64,000 bases of DNA from Rhizomucor pusillus (GCA_900175165.2 FWWN02000665.1:1-64000); one strand, 5' to 3'; positions 10,731 to 23,828 are shown, counted from the first letter of the stretch. Translations and numbers: made by a program. Notes: generated by a model not told the origin, from the letters alone.

Positions 10731-12615
10731 TTCCAAGGATGAAGAAAAAAAGAAGCAAGCAGTGGCAAGAATTCAACAGTTAATATTCTGCTCCAGGGAA
10801 AGGGATATCTAATTATAGCATCCAATAGGGCAGATTGCGCCTTGCCCGGAAATGGGAAGAAATGGAGGTTAATTGCAGGAACTAGCTGCATTTGTATCAC
10901 GTCGCCGGAGGCTCTCGGTGATGTGATGATGCTTGGATAATCGAATTCCATTTTCCTATTTCGTCCTGCCCGATAACAAGACTGCCATTCTGTTCTATTT
11001 GGCCACCTTGATAATTAAATGGCAGAACTTGGATCGTCTCTTGGCTCTCGGCTCTGTTGGAAGAAACGCATCTAATAGGATGGACACGGTACCAGTTAAG
11101 TTGGAGCAAGAAATTCACGCCTCAGCCCGCCATCTGGTATCACACTACCGTGCTGGAAGCAGAATTTGGCCAATATCAGGGAAAATGAGTCGGTTGATCA
11201 GAATCTGCACCATAAAATAAGATTGAATGAGCCATTTCAATAAATATGGTTCAACAACGAGGCGAGCGGATTCTACAGTGCAGGTGTGGGGTCGCAGGAT
11301 CAATCAAAAAACTGATTGAAATTGGACAGACATCTCGTCGCAGCTCGACACAGCCCGTCTTCTCAACAAAGTTCGTCTCACTTGTGGTCCCATTCCAGCA
11401 ATCAAAAGTGGCCGAAGAAATCATCTCGGTCAATAAGTAGTACCAGTACGGCTCATGCCGAAAATACTCCACGTCAAGTTTGTCTGTCACAAGGTTACTC
11501 AGGAGATGTCAAATGGAGACGCCTCCAAAATATAAGCATTGAATTCTGTACTGAAGGAACAGCCGTTTGACCAGAAGTAGAAATGAGCGAGACATAGGAC
11601 CTCAGTCGCCATATTTCGACCAACACTGATCAGCTTACAATGACGATACCAAAGGACGTATCAGCTGTGTCAAGCCTGCACGGCAAGATCTGTCACGTCG
11701 CTGTCTATCACATCAAACGAGAGCTGTAAGCGTCCACTGAGCACTACAACGAAATTACGTGACCATTTGTCTCAACTTCACGACGTTCATCTTCCTGGCG
11801 TGCCACCCGGGAAAAGAGGCTTTGATACGGAATCATTTGTCTATGTCAAAGTCATGCTCAGCGCCAAGATCTTTGAGAGGACTACTGCAATCGCAGCGCC
11901 AGAGAATGGATGATTAGGAAGAAAGAAGCTAAATTTTGCTGTAGTATTACGGCCACCTGTCATGCTTATCCCACTATCCCGAAATCGGTTTACTGCAATC
12001 GCACATCGAGGATGCATATATGAAGCAAATCGACAAAAATGATCCTTAGCAAAGTGAAACTGCAGCAAAGAAGCGACGCTCGTGGTCGTCGCAACAACTA
12101 GCGGCTGTTCGATCAACTTTTCTCCAATACTCAATATGTACGAACCGAATCTCTCGAAGCTGCCAAACGATGTTCTCAAATTGCTGGAATCTACGGTAAC
12201 AGTTGCAATGCCGTCCAATCAGCATTTTTAATCAAAATATGCGCGACAATATGTTTGCAGAAAACCAAAGTCAAACAGCATTATATACCTACTGTCGTTC
12301 AAGCATCTATAGGCGCTCTTGTCGGGTGCTCTAGAACAACCTTTGGATGCGTTGCCGGTCTGGATATGGGCACAAACAAATCAAGGTGTCGTGTATTTTT
12401 TACTCATCCACATATCATATATTCCCCATCACTGTAAATAAGCATCTTCTTCTACGATGACATAACTACATTTTACAATTACCTCCTACTAAGATTGCCG
12501 CTACTCCCATCCACATTCTCACTGAAATGCATTTACGCATTTACTTTGAAAAGAAAATTTGGTCTTTAGCCATCTGCTTACCAAAAATTTCTTCTTCTCT
12601 TTCCTTTATAGGCGC
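10731..12615. other. Gene-poor stretch with short broken open frames
   Basis: I cannot assemble a gene here. Several stretches look protein-like but stop early and do not join through acceptable splice sites: plus-strand frames near 11641-11730, 11750-11910 and 12085-12228, and minus-strand frames near 11251-11490 and 10900-11118. They may be remnants of a decayed gene. No terminal inverted repeats or transposase motifs were seen. The right end should contain the promoter of the DUF1764 gene. Confidence 0.4.
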
Positions 12616-13229
12616 ATGGCAGGCAGCAAGGATCAAGGTGAGATTTGTTGTTCGCAGCTTGACCATTGGGAAAAACTAACCAAGAATCACAGCAAAGAAG
12701 GCAGCAACAACTGCAATCAAAAAGGAAACTGGCAAGAGCAGCGGTAAACCAAGCACCACCGAGATCGATGACATTTTCGCAAAGAAGAATAATGTCAAGG
12801 AGTATTCCAAGAGTAACAGCAAGAAGCCGAGTACGTCAGAAATAGATGATATATTTGCCAGCAAAAAGACGGCAATGACCACAAAAAAGAAACAAGATAC
12901 CAAGCCAAATGCAGATAATGAAGAGGAGCAGGATGACAACGTTGAAGAGGTCGTGTTTCAAGAATTGGCAGCTGCAAAGAAAAAAAACAGTGCTCCAAAA
13001 CGGCCGCGAGATGCTGATAACGATCGGTTTGCGGATTCACGCGGAAAAAAGGCCAAACGATTTACTGAAGAGGGCTATCCTCTATACGATGTCAAGGATT
13101 TACGGATAGGTGAAGGAGGAGGTAAGCCACGGCGACCGCATGAAAATAAGAAGCATTCTATGTACTGACGGAATTGATTATTTTGCAGATACACCAGAGT
13201 GTCCATTCGACTGCCAGTGCTGCTTTTAA
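12616..13229 (+). CDS. DUF1764-family protein
   Basis: Three exons (12616-12637, 12693-13121, 13189-13229) total 492 nt and give 163 aa. The protein is Lys/Ser/Thr-rich at the N-terminus with the motif TEIDDIFAKK, repeated as SEIDDIFASKK about 25 residues later. A nuclear-looking basic region (RGKKAKRF) comes next, and it finishes with the family signature GYPLYDVKDLRIGEGG joined across the last intron to TPECPFDCQCCF. That Cys-rich end is what defines DUF1764, a small eukaryotic family without an established role to my knowledge. The gene is convergent with UBR1, with 121 nt between the two stops. Confidence 0.85.
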
Positions 13230-13350
13230 AGAGGGGGAGAGAGAAACAAGAGAGGTGCGATCATTTATTTTCCACTTTGATGATGGTATACAATTGTACA
13301 GCAATGCAAAAAAGGAGATTTGTATAAACAGAAAGAAGCTGCTATTATGT

Positions 13351-16300
13351 TTACCAGCTTTCCCACCGTGTATATGAAAACGATGATTCCATCTTTCTTC
13401 GTACGTAAGCTGGTATTGAGTGTGATAGCCACATTTGACGGATCTGTTCATATCGTTGCGGGTTCAAATACTGCGGCGTGCCTCGTCTCAGGAACAAGTC
13501 CGCCTCACCGTGCGTATCCAGGTAAGGTGCGCTCATGATACTGCCTCCGTCTTCGTGAAGCAATAAAACGAACGATTCCTTGACTACCAAAAATATACCG
13601 ATATCGCCGCTGCAACTGTTTAATGGCGAACTGTGAGCGTTGTGCTTAATATGATTAATGTTTTCGACATACCTTCTCATGTGAGAGTTACATTCACCGC
13701 GATCGTTTTCAGTGCAGCAGTATCGTCGAGCGCACACGAACGTACCGCATATCAGACACAAAGCAGGATACTCTGGAAGTGTATTGCATTTTCGGCAAAC
13801 ACGTCGTGAGCTTTCATCAAACAATTGATCCATACGATGAGGCAACGATACGAGATAGTGGGGTGATGGCAGGCCTAGTGGAATAGCTTGACTTTGCTTG
13901 AACACAGATGTGCCAGTATTCAAAGATGGGCTCAAACGATAATAGTCAAAGTAGTGTCGGCACCATCCTTGCACAGCCTCTTGTTCAAAAGGCAACAAGT
14001 TGAATGCATCGTCAAATTGTGGGAGTCGCAAAACGTTCAAGAGCTTGTCAAACTCATACTCTGCATCGTCTTGTGTGTTTTGCAAGATGAAACCATGGTG
14101 TGCGACCATCAACAACAGTGATCGTCGCAGATAAGGTAATGTGAATGTTTGTAACAAGGCTGTAAATACTGCTGGAGGAATTCGATCAAAAGTATCCTGA
14201 ACATTGGATGCTGGTATAGATGCTAAAGTAGCAATGTTGCATGCAAATCGTCGCGCTGCTTCTACTTGCTCGCTCTTTAAGGGCGGATTATTCTTGATTG
14301 CTTCCATTGCCTCTCTGATCCTGGGGTTTTTGAGAGCTCCAGCATCCGTATCCAAGCTAAGCAGGCTGATCGTACTCTTTGTCAGCTGCGCGATGTAGAG
14401 CAGGCGCATAAGATGATGAATTTCTAGTCCATTTGTCTCTGCCTTTGTGATGGCGAATCCGAGGCGCGTCAGCGTCTGGAATGGATCGTCGCAAAGCAAA
14501 GGTATCCGTACGATCTGCTCATCGACAATATCTAGAGGAGCCGGCGCTGCTTCGTCGTAAAATATCTGTCGCAGAGTCGACAAGCAAATGTGCTCCATGA
14601 GATGCTGCTCGTCCGATATCCAATGCGAGTCCAATGCTTTTGGCATAAGCTCGCCCGTCTTCGCTAATATCTTCAAAAGAGTTTGATTCTGAGCCGATAT
14701 GTCGTCCAAAAAGGTTCCCGTGTGCTCGATGGTAACATCCCTCGCACGTACACCGTGTTCTCCACGTTGCGCTATTTCGATAGCAGAAATCGTGTATGCG
14801 TACATGTCAAAAAGCTGTACGATCGCCTTCCGTAATTCGCATTGCCTTTCACGACTGGCACTATCAAATCTGGATCTGTCTCCATTTTGCAAAGCTCTCT
14901 TGATCAAATTGTACAAGATACGCAGAGTGTCCACATCTGTCACTTCTCCTGCAAGTGCATCCGATTCTATTTCCATGGAGCCTGGTATAGCCTCTCGTGG
15001 CCATTCGATACCGTCCAGTTTGGAAATCGCTTCGTTGGCAGCCTCACCTAGCGAATCGTATTCGGTGTGTGTGGCGATAGGGCCAGGGAAGGACTCCTTT
15101 TTGCTCTTCCATTCGATGGGGAGTAATACGTTGCCAAATGCTTTGCAAAGGGGACACAAAAACTTTTTGCTGTTCGATTGACCAGGGAACAAGGGTGTCC
15201 GTAAACGCATGTCTTCATTGTCCACATGCGTTTGATATTCTCGGAAACAATGTGCATGCATCATATGGCCGCAAGTTGATATATGGCGAGACGGTGGGTT
15301 CGGGTTTGCCGGGAAACCTCTCAACAAGGTTTCCTTGTCTTTTGAGGGTTCAAGATGTCGCGCCCAGGTATCCACATGCTCTGCTGTCTCCAGAATATCG
15401 AGCAATGCACCAGAATCTTGCAAAGGAGCAGTGCGTGCAACTTTGGATTTCTGTATTAATGCAAGCATTCCGTACGTTCGTGATCGATCTAGCTCTTCCT
15501 GGCATACGATACAGGTTCCGGATGGGAAATGGAACAGACGCTCGATATCTGTATCCGATCCGGTCTCACCTAGGATTGCTTCTTGCTCCAGTTCCTCTTC
15601 CAGATCTTCCTCTTCGTCTTCATCATATAGATCTGCGTGCTGGGACATGAACTGCGACTGTGCCTTTGCAAACTCGGCCATGATACCCGCTTGTCTTGCT
15701 TTGGCTGCAGCCTTTCGGCGTTCATACTCGGCTTCTCGATCTGCAGCGCCTTGACCGCTTTCTGTAGATACAGCTTCTTGATGTATGGCGCGCCACTCGT
15801 CGATAATTCGCTTCGCTTCGTCAGAGCCAAGCTCGTAGATTTTATCCACGATATACGCGCAACGCTTGTGTACGTTTGTATATTCTCGGTCGCCCAAGAA
15901 GCGTAATATAACTGTCAACAAGCTGACGTGCTCTCGTTCAAACTCATTCACCATGACTGCATACTTGTCCTCAACAGCATGTTGCACAAAGCCGCCATCG
16001 ATAGGCACATTGGTGCCATGCTTAAACTTCCCTTTAGACAATTGTCTGCGCCATTCGCTGACTTCGTTGTTTTCGTCAGTCACCGCCAATATCGCCAGAT
16101 AGAGGGCGTCATCCAAAATGGATTCACTCTTGACAGATTTAGCTGTGCGTGTGTTCCACAATGCATGGAGAATGATTTGACACATGACACGGGTCTGTAA
16201 ACAGTTGCCAAGGTATTTGAATGGGCCACTCTCGATCTTGCGTAACTTGGGAACTATAAAGTATTCTTTATCGGTACTTTGTGTGCTTTGCCGTTTCTGA

Positions 16301-19300
16301 AGCTTCTCGAATGCCTCCTCTCGTTGGTTTCGAGTAAAATGCCAGTAGTAAGGATCAATTTCGGCATAGAATTCGTCTTTTAGCTCGTATCGACCGTGAT
16401 CATTTAATCCTCCTGGTGCCTTGTAATTGGCCAAAGTACCCAAGTGCGTCTCAAAGGACTCGTGTTCACTGAGACTGTCCGGTATCACCTTGATCAATTC
16501 GGAATAGGCCATGCTGGATAGACCAAGATACTGAATGATGGCTCGTCTAATCTTTTCTTCAATGCTCATGTGCGAGGCATATGCTCGTTCAGTGACGCAA
16601 ATGATGAGGAAATCCAAAAACTCTTCAACAATGCAAATAAGTTGGGAATGATCGTAATGTCGATGACGCTTGTCGGGTTTGCCAGCGAAATATTCCATAA
16701 TGTCGAATCGATCGAGCATGGTAGTCAGCAAATGGTTCGGTTCGGCAAGAACCATTCCGACTTGCAAAAGGTATAGATCACGATCATACGTATTTTCTCG
16801 GACGCTAATATCTCGATACGTACGCGCCTATCATATAGTTAGAATCATTTTCTTATTTTCATTCGTTTTGCTATTTTGCATACCTGGTTGCGAATACCAA
16901 AACCGTTTCTGACCCACACGCCGCAGCTGATTTGTGCTAGCAGTACTCGTACGCGAAGAGGATACTCGAGAATAGTCATGACGATATCGTGTTCGAAATG
17001 GTTGTTGATTTGCTGCACCAAACCTTTGAAACCACCAGAAATATTCAAATCTGCTAGCAGCTCATCCGTCAAAAGCGTCACATGTTCAAGCAGTTCAGAA
17101 AGCAGCCAGTGGTACGGATGGTGGAAAGAAACTGGCATTGAAGCAACATCGTACTCGATAACAAAAAACGAGCCGGCGTGAGGCATATCGATCGTCTTTA
17201 CCTGCTGGTCCATTGTGCCTTTAATGAGTGGACGGTCGCTGTGTTGCTCTGGTAAACGAGGTGACCAGTCCGCCAAGGCTTTCAATACGCGGCTGACTGT
17301 GCAGCACAAATTTCGTGACGCTTCAATTGCCGGCATGACCGTCTGCAAGGATGCAAAGCAATCCGCGTATAGTCGACATAGTTTCGATATCTGGAGAGTA
17401 ACATTGAATGCGTTCACCCAAGTATTTGATTCGTACTCTACATGGATCTCTGCGCTGCGTACTAACGGGTCCATTGCCTGGAATTGATACAGCATGTCCA
17501 AAAAGTGGCGTAAATATACAGGGTTTTGACACACTTCAACCTTGACAGGCTCTGCATTCAGAACATAGCGTAGGTCGAAAAATGTGTAGGCAAATCTATG
17601 ACGACGTATTGCCCTGCCACCGCAATCGACTTGCATCCGATGATACTCTTCGGGCAGCATAAGCTGAATCTTGTCGGTCAAGAAGAAATTGGCGAGGATG
17701 GAGCTTGTCATTGAAAAGAATTTATATTCCTTGACCAGCATGGCAGCCACCGTTGGGACAGTAAGAAGCTGTACAGATATCGTGCTGATTGAATGTTCTG
17801 GTTCTCTGTCTTTAAGGAAGAATGCATCAACCAATTCAGGATAGTTTCGAGCGAAGCGCGTGCCTGGAATACCAGATAAGCGTTAACTTCATAACCATAG
17901 ACTGCGACGGATATACAGGAGGGGGACTCACCAATGATGGGTCTATAGTCAAAGTTCGATACCAGAGTTCCGATCAGTAAATCCTTTATACTAGCTCGTG
18001 CTGTCTTCCACAGTCGCAAATCATAGTGCAACAAATAGTCGCATCGAAGTTTTCGGCTAAATTCTCGTCGAATCTTCTTATCGCCGTCTGACAGCATCTT
18101 ATTTGTAAGCATGGGTACACCGAGCTCCTTTGCGAAATTGCGCTCTTCGATTTCGAGTTTATCCGTGTAAGTTAACCATCCGCCCAAGTCCCATCGCAAA
18201 TCGGCAATATCATGTATGCGATGGCCTGAATGCCGCCGAGGCGGGTGTTCCGTAGGATGAGATGATGCTGTAGACAGACCTCCTGAAATCGCTTGGCTAC
18301 TGCTAGTTCGTCTAGTTGATCGTCGGGGTAACTGTTCCGCATTTTGCTCCGGCTCAATGGAAGAGACCATTTCAGTATCGCTCTCAGCATCTTCGTAGTT
18401 GCTGCTTTCGCTACCATCTTGATCCGCATGATCCCCTTCTTCATCATTATCATCTTCCCCTTCTTCATCTTCATCTACCCACGCTTCGTTCTGATTTCCA
18501 AAGAGTTCGACGAAAAAGTCTTGATCTTCAACAAGCATGTGTGTTTCAAACAGTTCACCTTCTCCTTCCTCCATTTCGTCCTGATCCTCATTGTCGTCTT
18601 CCATGTCTAGAATATCTTCATCAAAGTCACCGTCAACATCGGCTTCTTCCATAGGTCCACGCCGAGATTTTGTTGACAGAACTGCCAGACCGGCAGGGAG
18701 TGAATACTCTTCACATAGTACTTCGCATATTATGTCCCGTAGAATACAGTTTCCGCCTTCGACGTTGCCGAAAAACTTGTATCTTCCACTGATCAATTCC
18801 TTGAGCCAGTCGAGCAACAAGCCGCAAATTTCCTCTCGTACTGTATCGACCGTAGAACGTACTGTCACTGCCAATTTAATAGAGCGTATCCGCTCAGCCA
18901 TGCGCAATATCCGTTCCAGGTCGGCCGAGTCATCAACGATGTGCCTTCCATATGCATCAACACTTTCAGCTACTTTGCTAGCCTGCGTTGCGGTCATCTG
19001 TGCAGCGCGCATAACGATATCAATGACTTCGTTGAAGGAGTGTTTTTCGTCGTTCCACAGGACACACGAGTAAGTCGTCACTTTGTCGTGGTTGGGCGTG
19101 CCGAGTGCTCGGGCTGTATCTCGAGAATCCCGCTGGATTTCCTCTTTTGTGCCTGGAGATACATCCTCCGGCGACGCAGCAAACGTTTCAAGTATATAAT
19201 CCATAACGACCTCGATCGTTTCTTTCATTTGGCGCATTAGTTCGGGTGGAATCTGAGATTTGGATTCGGGCTTCGCTGCCTCTGTGGTGTTCGAAGCTGC

Positions 19301-19935
19301 TGCAGATAAGGAATGGATACTGCACTCCAGGGGCACTTTCCACGCCTCTGGATCACCACAATCGCAGCATCCACCTGCACCGCGACTAATCCATATTTTT
19401 ACATCGTGGCCATCGTGATTGGTTGCATGGAAGCACTTTGAGCAAAGAACACATGTGTCATCCAGTCCACAGTTTCTTGAAAGCGTCAGCTATGGAGAAC
19501 TCGAATAGATATGTCTATTTTTCTCTTTTTTTACCTGCATCGATATACACTCTCGCCCTTCTTGAACAGGTGACCACACTGCTTGCCTCTTTGACTCTCC
19601 CAATACTCCGGCTCGTCACCGGACGGATCGACAATGACATTGTCTGGATTAGACGATAGCACGACTGATCTCTCGTCGCTGCGGCCAAACAGGTTGTATT
19701 TTTCCAAAAGAGCTGACAAATCGTCTGTGGAATCTTGGAAAAAGTACTTTTTCATGTACTCTTTGTTGTTTCCCCACAGTGTACGGTAGCAATTGGTCAG
19801 AATAAGTCGCTCCGCACCTCTGTGTAATTGGCGTTTGTACATGACAGGCGCATGGACAAGAAATGTTTTTAGCTGCTTTGGGCTGACTGGAGCGGTCAGA
19901 GACTCGTCATCTTCATGAGTCGTTGAAGTCGACAT
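13351..19935 (-). CDS. UBR1: N-recognin E3 ubiquitin ligase UBR1
   Basis: About 2,100 aa in few exons, starting at ATG 19935 (MSTSTTHEDDE). The UBR box is complete once intron 19476-19534 is removed: CGHLFKKGESVYRCR joins NCGLDDTCVLC, then CCDCGDPEAW, supplying the Cys/His zinc ligands that bind destabilising N-terminal residues. A ClpS-like segment follows (VLWNDEKHSFNEVIDIV), then the helical core, a RING-H2 domain (CIVCQEELDRSRTYG ... CGHMMHAHCF ... CPLCKAFGN) and the C-terminal UAIN region with further Cys/His pairs (CRKCNTLPEYPALCLICGTF). It acts with an E2 in the Arg/N-degron pathway. A long Asp/Glu-rich insert (about 18370-18660) is unusually large. Introns lie near 16768-16830 and 17860-17930. 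Confidence 0.95.
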
Positions 19936-20330
19936 AGCAACAGAGAAAATTAGGCATGTGAAGCCTCGCTCGAAAAAAAAAATAAAAGAAGCTGAAGGCT
20001 GTGAAAGCGAATGCACGTGCGAGGAAAGTCGGTGCTGAAAAAGTCAGCGCGACCCGCGAAATTTGCATACACCGTGACATTAAGTGCATTTCTTGGGCAT
20101 CATTGATTGGAAATTGTTGGATACAGTAACATGCTTTGGTTATCCATTGTGACAAAGGTATCATTTATTTTTAGGCCTACTCCTTTCAGCAAGAACATGC
20201 AATATAAAATATCATATACACTGGGACATACGGAATGGAAACCTTTGCAGAAGCGTTTATTGCATCCAATAAGTACAGATTGCCTACATAGCACTCAGTA
20301 CTGAGCATATTGAAAACTGACAGATGTCAG
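19936..20330. other. Intergenic; right part is 3' flank of the ECH1 duplication
   Basis: The left part is the UBR1 promoter side. From about 20075 the sequence matches, with scattered differences, the 3' flank of the intact ECH1 copy near 24220-24460. An example is the stretch around TTTATTGCATCCAATAAG (20257 onward) versus TTTTTATTCCATCCAGCAG. No gene seen. Confidence 0.6.
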
Positions 20331-21870
20331 CTACAACTTGGAGGAAGTTTCTGGCTTCTTGGTGACAAAAGCCTCGATGGATTTGGGGATATCCTAATAC
20401 ATATGTAAGTTAAAATGGCTTCAGAATTCACAGGTTTAATTTCATGAATTATATCTCAGTGTTGAGCATAGCAGAGTTCCAAGTGAGAATGTAGGATAGA
20501 CCTTCTGCGACGGAGTGGTCGCGAGAGTAGTTCAAGTTATGCCTTTCCAACAGAACCGCTTTTAGTAAGAAGGACAACGCGGAAATGCAAAAGTCAAGAT
20601 CTGTACTTTGTACCAATGACGGCAACAGGCGACTTTGTAGCAATGAGACGAGCAGTCTTGAAGGCTTCCTCTGCAGTGGATGGTCAAACAAGAGAATAGT
20701 ATTTACATATTTGTTTACTAAGCATATTTATCTAGCAATTGTTCTTTGTTGTCCAAGATCTTGTTGACGAGACCAAGTTGGAGACCTTCATCTGCATACA
20801 AGCTGAAGAAGAAGTGATCAATAAGGTGCGACGCCCGTACGCGTTGGTATCACTTACTTGCGGGAAGTGAAGGCAAGCTCGCGCACCAAGCTTTGATTGC
20901 CGACTGCTTTTGGAAGTCTCTGCAGAGTTCCAACGTCGGCAGCGAGACCAACATCCACTTCCTGTCTACTACTTAGCAACTTCCATTTATGGGCATAACT
21001 CCAAGATTTGGCTTGCCTTGATATGGAAGAATGCATCCTTGCTACAATAGCGGATATCACAGGCAGTAACCATATCGACACCAGCGCCGACGCATCCACC
21101 ATGGATAGCTGCAATGACAGGCTTTTCACATTCTTCGATAGCTGTGAAAGCGCTTTAGAACCACTGTTGACCATAGTTTCAACATTGCATATCTACAGTA
21201 TAGAGCACTTGCAAAGTTACCTGGAGACGGTCACGCTTGTTAAGTCATTCTTGCTAGGTCACTGTCACCCAATTTTTTAAGGTTGCTTTCGGTTACTGGC
21301 AGGTAGTGTAGATTTACACAACCTTGTTCAATGCGTTAAGGATATGGTTTCGACTTACCATCAAGACCTGCAGTGAAGAGTCGACCTGCACCGGACAAGA
21401 CAACAACGCGGATGTTTCTGTCAGTTCTTATTTTACGGAATGTTTGCAGAACACCGTCAGGAAAGACGTCGACTTTAACAGTTTCATTTTCGTACTTGAT
21501 ATCAGTTGATATTGTACAGCAATAGCAAAGACTCCAAAAATATGGGGTAAATGGTTTGCTATTTAAATGCAGGATCACCGGAAAATTGCTTACACGGTTA
21601 CCTTTTTGAATAAATTGCTTTAGACTATTTTCACATGTACAACGCGACCTTACCAGCCTCTTCCTCCCAATCGAAACCGCGCATGTCAGGGCAAATTTTA
21701 CTAAACAGCTAGCTGACTTCTAACCCGTGCAAAAACCCATCAGTGTCAAGCATACCAAATGATTGAAATATGCTCTAAGTTTCTGAACAAACTAAAAAGG
21801 TTAACTGTGTTAGGTTGCATGTGGATACTTTGAGGATCATGCACGACTTTTTTTTTCGAACCAAAACGCC
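20075..21870. repeat. Segmental duplication, unit A (carries the ECH1 pseudogene)
   Basis: Exons, introns and both flanks resemble 24220-26040 in the same order and orientation. Examples are the shared intron text CAATTGT(T/C)C(T/C)TTGTTGTC, the identical GATGGATTTGGGGATATCC in the last exon, and the shared upstream text GTCAAGCATACC. Boundaries are estimated by eye. The two units are separated by UTP15. Confidence 0.75.
20331..21512 (-). pseudogene. Decayed duplicate of dienoyl-CoA isomerase ECH1
   Basis: This is the inner copy of the ECH1 duplication, unlikely to make a working enzyme. The start codon is ATA (21512-21510) where the intact copy has ATG. A 122-bp deletion removes the end of exon 1, intron 1 and the start of exon 2. 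Exon 3 is scrambled and carries in-frame stops. In exon 4 a Gln codon has become TAA (21155-21157), next to a 1-nt deletion. Other parts remain well kept: EVDVGLAADVGTLQRLPK, HNLNYSRDHSVAEGL and the C-terminal SSKL peroxisomal signal. Decay therefore looks moderate in age. Transcription cannot be judged from sequence. Confidence 0.85.
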
Positions 21871-22141
21871 TCCATTCGATGGAAGATAGGACTCAATAAA
21901 CTTAGAAATCAGATTTGTGGACAGAGGCATTATCCATTACTAACTAGTGGGCCTTCATTCTCTCTCATCTCATCTATTTCGCCTTAACGAAACCAGGTTC
22001 AATTTGTTGCTCCTCTCGCATAAAACGTCGGCTAATCATTCGGTAGGCTTCAGAATGACTGATCGTTTTTCACACAGTGTAAAGGCAACAAGTTTGAGCG
22101 ATACACGCACTGCTCGAAAGTGATGCAAATGATGACAGATT
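21513..22141. other. Intergenic, duplicated 5' flank of ECH1 plus unique sequence
   Basis: Up to about 21870 this matches the region upstream of the intact ECH1 (25759-26040). The rest, to the UTP15 stop at 22142, is AT-rich and shows no gene. Confidence 0.5.
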
Positions 22142-23828
22142 TTATTCCAAATCATTTGCCAACGCATTGGTACCTGCGCTGGCAAACAACATTTCTAATG
22201 CAGCTTTGGTTTGAATGATATCTTTTTGCAATGCAATTTCCTGCTCGACTTTGTTTGCTAGATTACGTAGTAAATCGTCAATGAGAGGAGACTGGCCCAG
22301 CACTGGCGAGTAGATGTCTATAGAAGCAAAGCAGATGAGCATGAATATTGTCATCTTTCATCATGAAATATCCTACCTAGAATCAGGTCTGTGACCTCGA
22401 CGAGTATGTTTGTGTACCGCGGATGATGGATCCATTTTAGAATAAATTGTACCATGGGTTCGAGCCCTACATCGTCCCGACCAGACAATGCTGATACCAG
22501 TGCATGTCGAACGCGCAGTTCGATAATCATGGCAATCACTGTAGGCGGTTGTGGATTCCGGAGCACCGCATCCAGTGCATTGTGATGCTCGTATTTTTTC
22601 AAGTATTTGTCGTACGCTGCCAGCTTCTTTCTCCTTTTCACTTCGACTACAAAATCTTCGTCTGTTGCAACGGTCGTCTGTCCTCGCAAGAATGCCTTGT
22701 ATTTGCTGCTGTTCATCATCTGTTTTTGTTTCTTAGCGCTCTTTTCCTCTGCGGTCAATGGTCGTTGGCGAATAGCTAACAGTCCATTTGCCATGCCGGC
22801 CACGAGATGGGTATTATTCGGTGATAATCCGACGCTCATAACGGGTGCTGTGTATTTGATGTTGTAAACTACTTTGTAATCTTGTACGTTGTATATTTTA
22901 ACATGATGATCGAGTGAGCCGGTAACGAGGCGCGATGCAGATTCGTCAAAGCACATGCTGGTAACTGTCTTTTGATGATTTGATGCAACGTGCATGCAGC
23001 GTCCTCCACTTAACAAGTCCCATACTTTGATCATTGGTCCACCTGCGGAAATGACTGCACCTCCCCCAGGATACATCAAGACTGATTCTACAGGTGCGTC
23101 GTGGTGCATTGTCATGACGCAGTGGTTTTGACGTGCATCCCAAAGTCTCACTGTCTGATCGTAGGAACCTGTCAGCAACAGATTCGGGTTGTCGTTGCTA
23201 ACTACACCCGCTCGGACATAATCTTCGTGGCCTTCCAAAACATTCACACTGCCTCCAGCCGGTATATCCCATAATCGAACCGTGCGGTCGTCTGAGGCGG
23301 TTAATATGTGTGTTTTGTCGCTGGCAAATTGTGTTACATGAACTGGCCTAGACAATAAACGTCAGCTCTATCGGCTACAGAGTCTATTAAGGAGAGAGAG
23401 AGCTTACAGTGTATGTTCTCTGAATGTCCGGAGAATTGCCCGGGAGTTTACGTCAAATACTTGAACCAGACCAGTAGCGTCGCCTGCGACTAAAAGCTGA
23501 CCATCGTTTCGGAACGATACCGAATGTGCAATGTCTTTAAATCGTGAAATCGTTTTCTTGGGCGAGTTTGTCTTTGAAGAGTACACTTGAACTCGAGCTG
23601 AAGATGCAATAGCGAAATCGTGAGGCGCTGCTGGCGAAAAATGTATTGCGGAAACGCTGCCGTATTCTTTGATCAAGATCGGTGCCTGGTGCAAATGTCA
23701 ACGATCGAATTCCACGTCACAGCATCAATCACTAGTACCTGGAACTTCTTCCAGAACCGAGTTTCTTCCCCAGCCTTCTCCCCAATTTCAGGATACTTGG
23801 GAATATGTAGTTTTCTGTATTCGGTCAT
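22142..23828 (-). CDS. UTP15: U3 snoRNP protein UTP15 (WD40 repeat)
   Basis: Four exons encode about 510 aa, close to the usual UTP15 length. Exon 1 from ATG 23828 gives MTEYRKLHIPKYPEIGEKAG and joins APILIKEYGSVSAIHFSP. WD40 repeats follow, with clear WD ends (TVRLWDIPAG, TVRLWDARQN, MIKVWDLLSG). The UTP15 C-terminal domain follows (KLAAYDKYLKKYEHHNALDA ... SGRDDVGLEPMVQFILKW). The last exon is reached by splicing DLIL to DIYSPVLGQSPLIDDLL and ends at TAA 22142-22144. UTP15 is part of the t-UTP/UtpA subcomplex of the small-subunit processome, needed for rRNA transcription and early 18S processing in the nucleolus. It sits between the two ECH1 copies and is itself single here. Confidence 0.93.

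Noticed and set aside
11841..12218. A 125-codon minus-strand open frame
   Set aside because: It lacks an ATG start, shows no family resemblance and overlaps equally open plus-strand text. I treat it as part of the undefined relic region.
18172..18654. Several open frames on both strands in a low-complexity region
   Set aside because: All are shadows of the Asp/Glu-rich insert of UBR1.
22450..22470. GGTTCGAGCCC, resembling a tRNA B box
   Set aside because: It is inside the UTP15 coding sequence on the opposite strand and has no matching A box or foldable cloverleaf.
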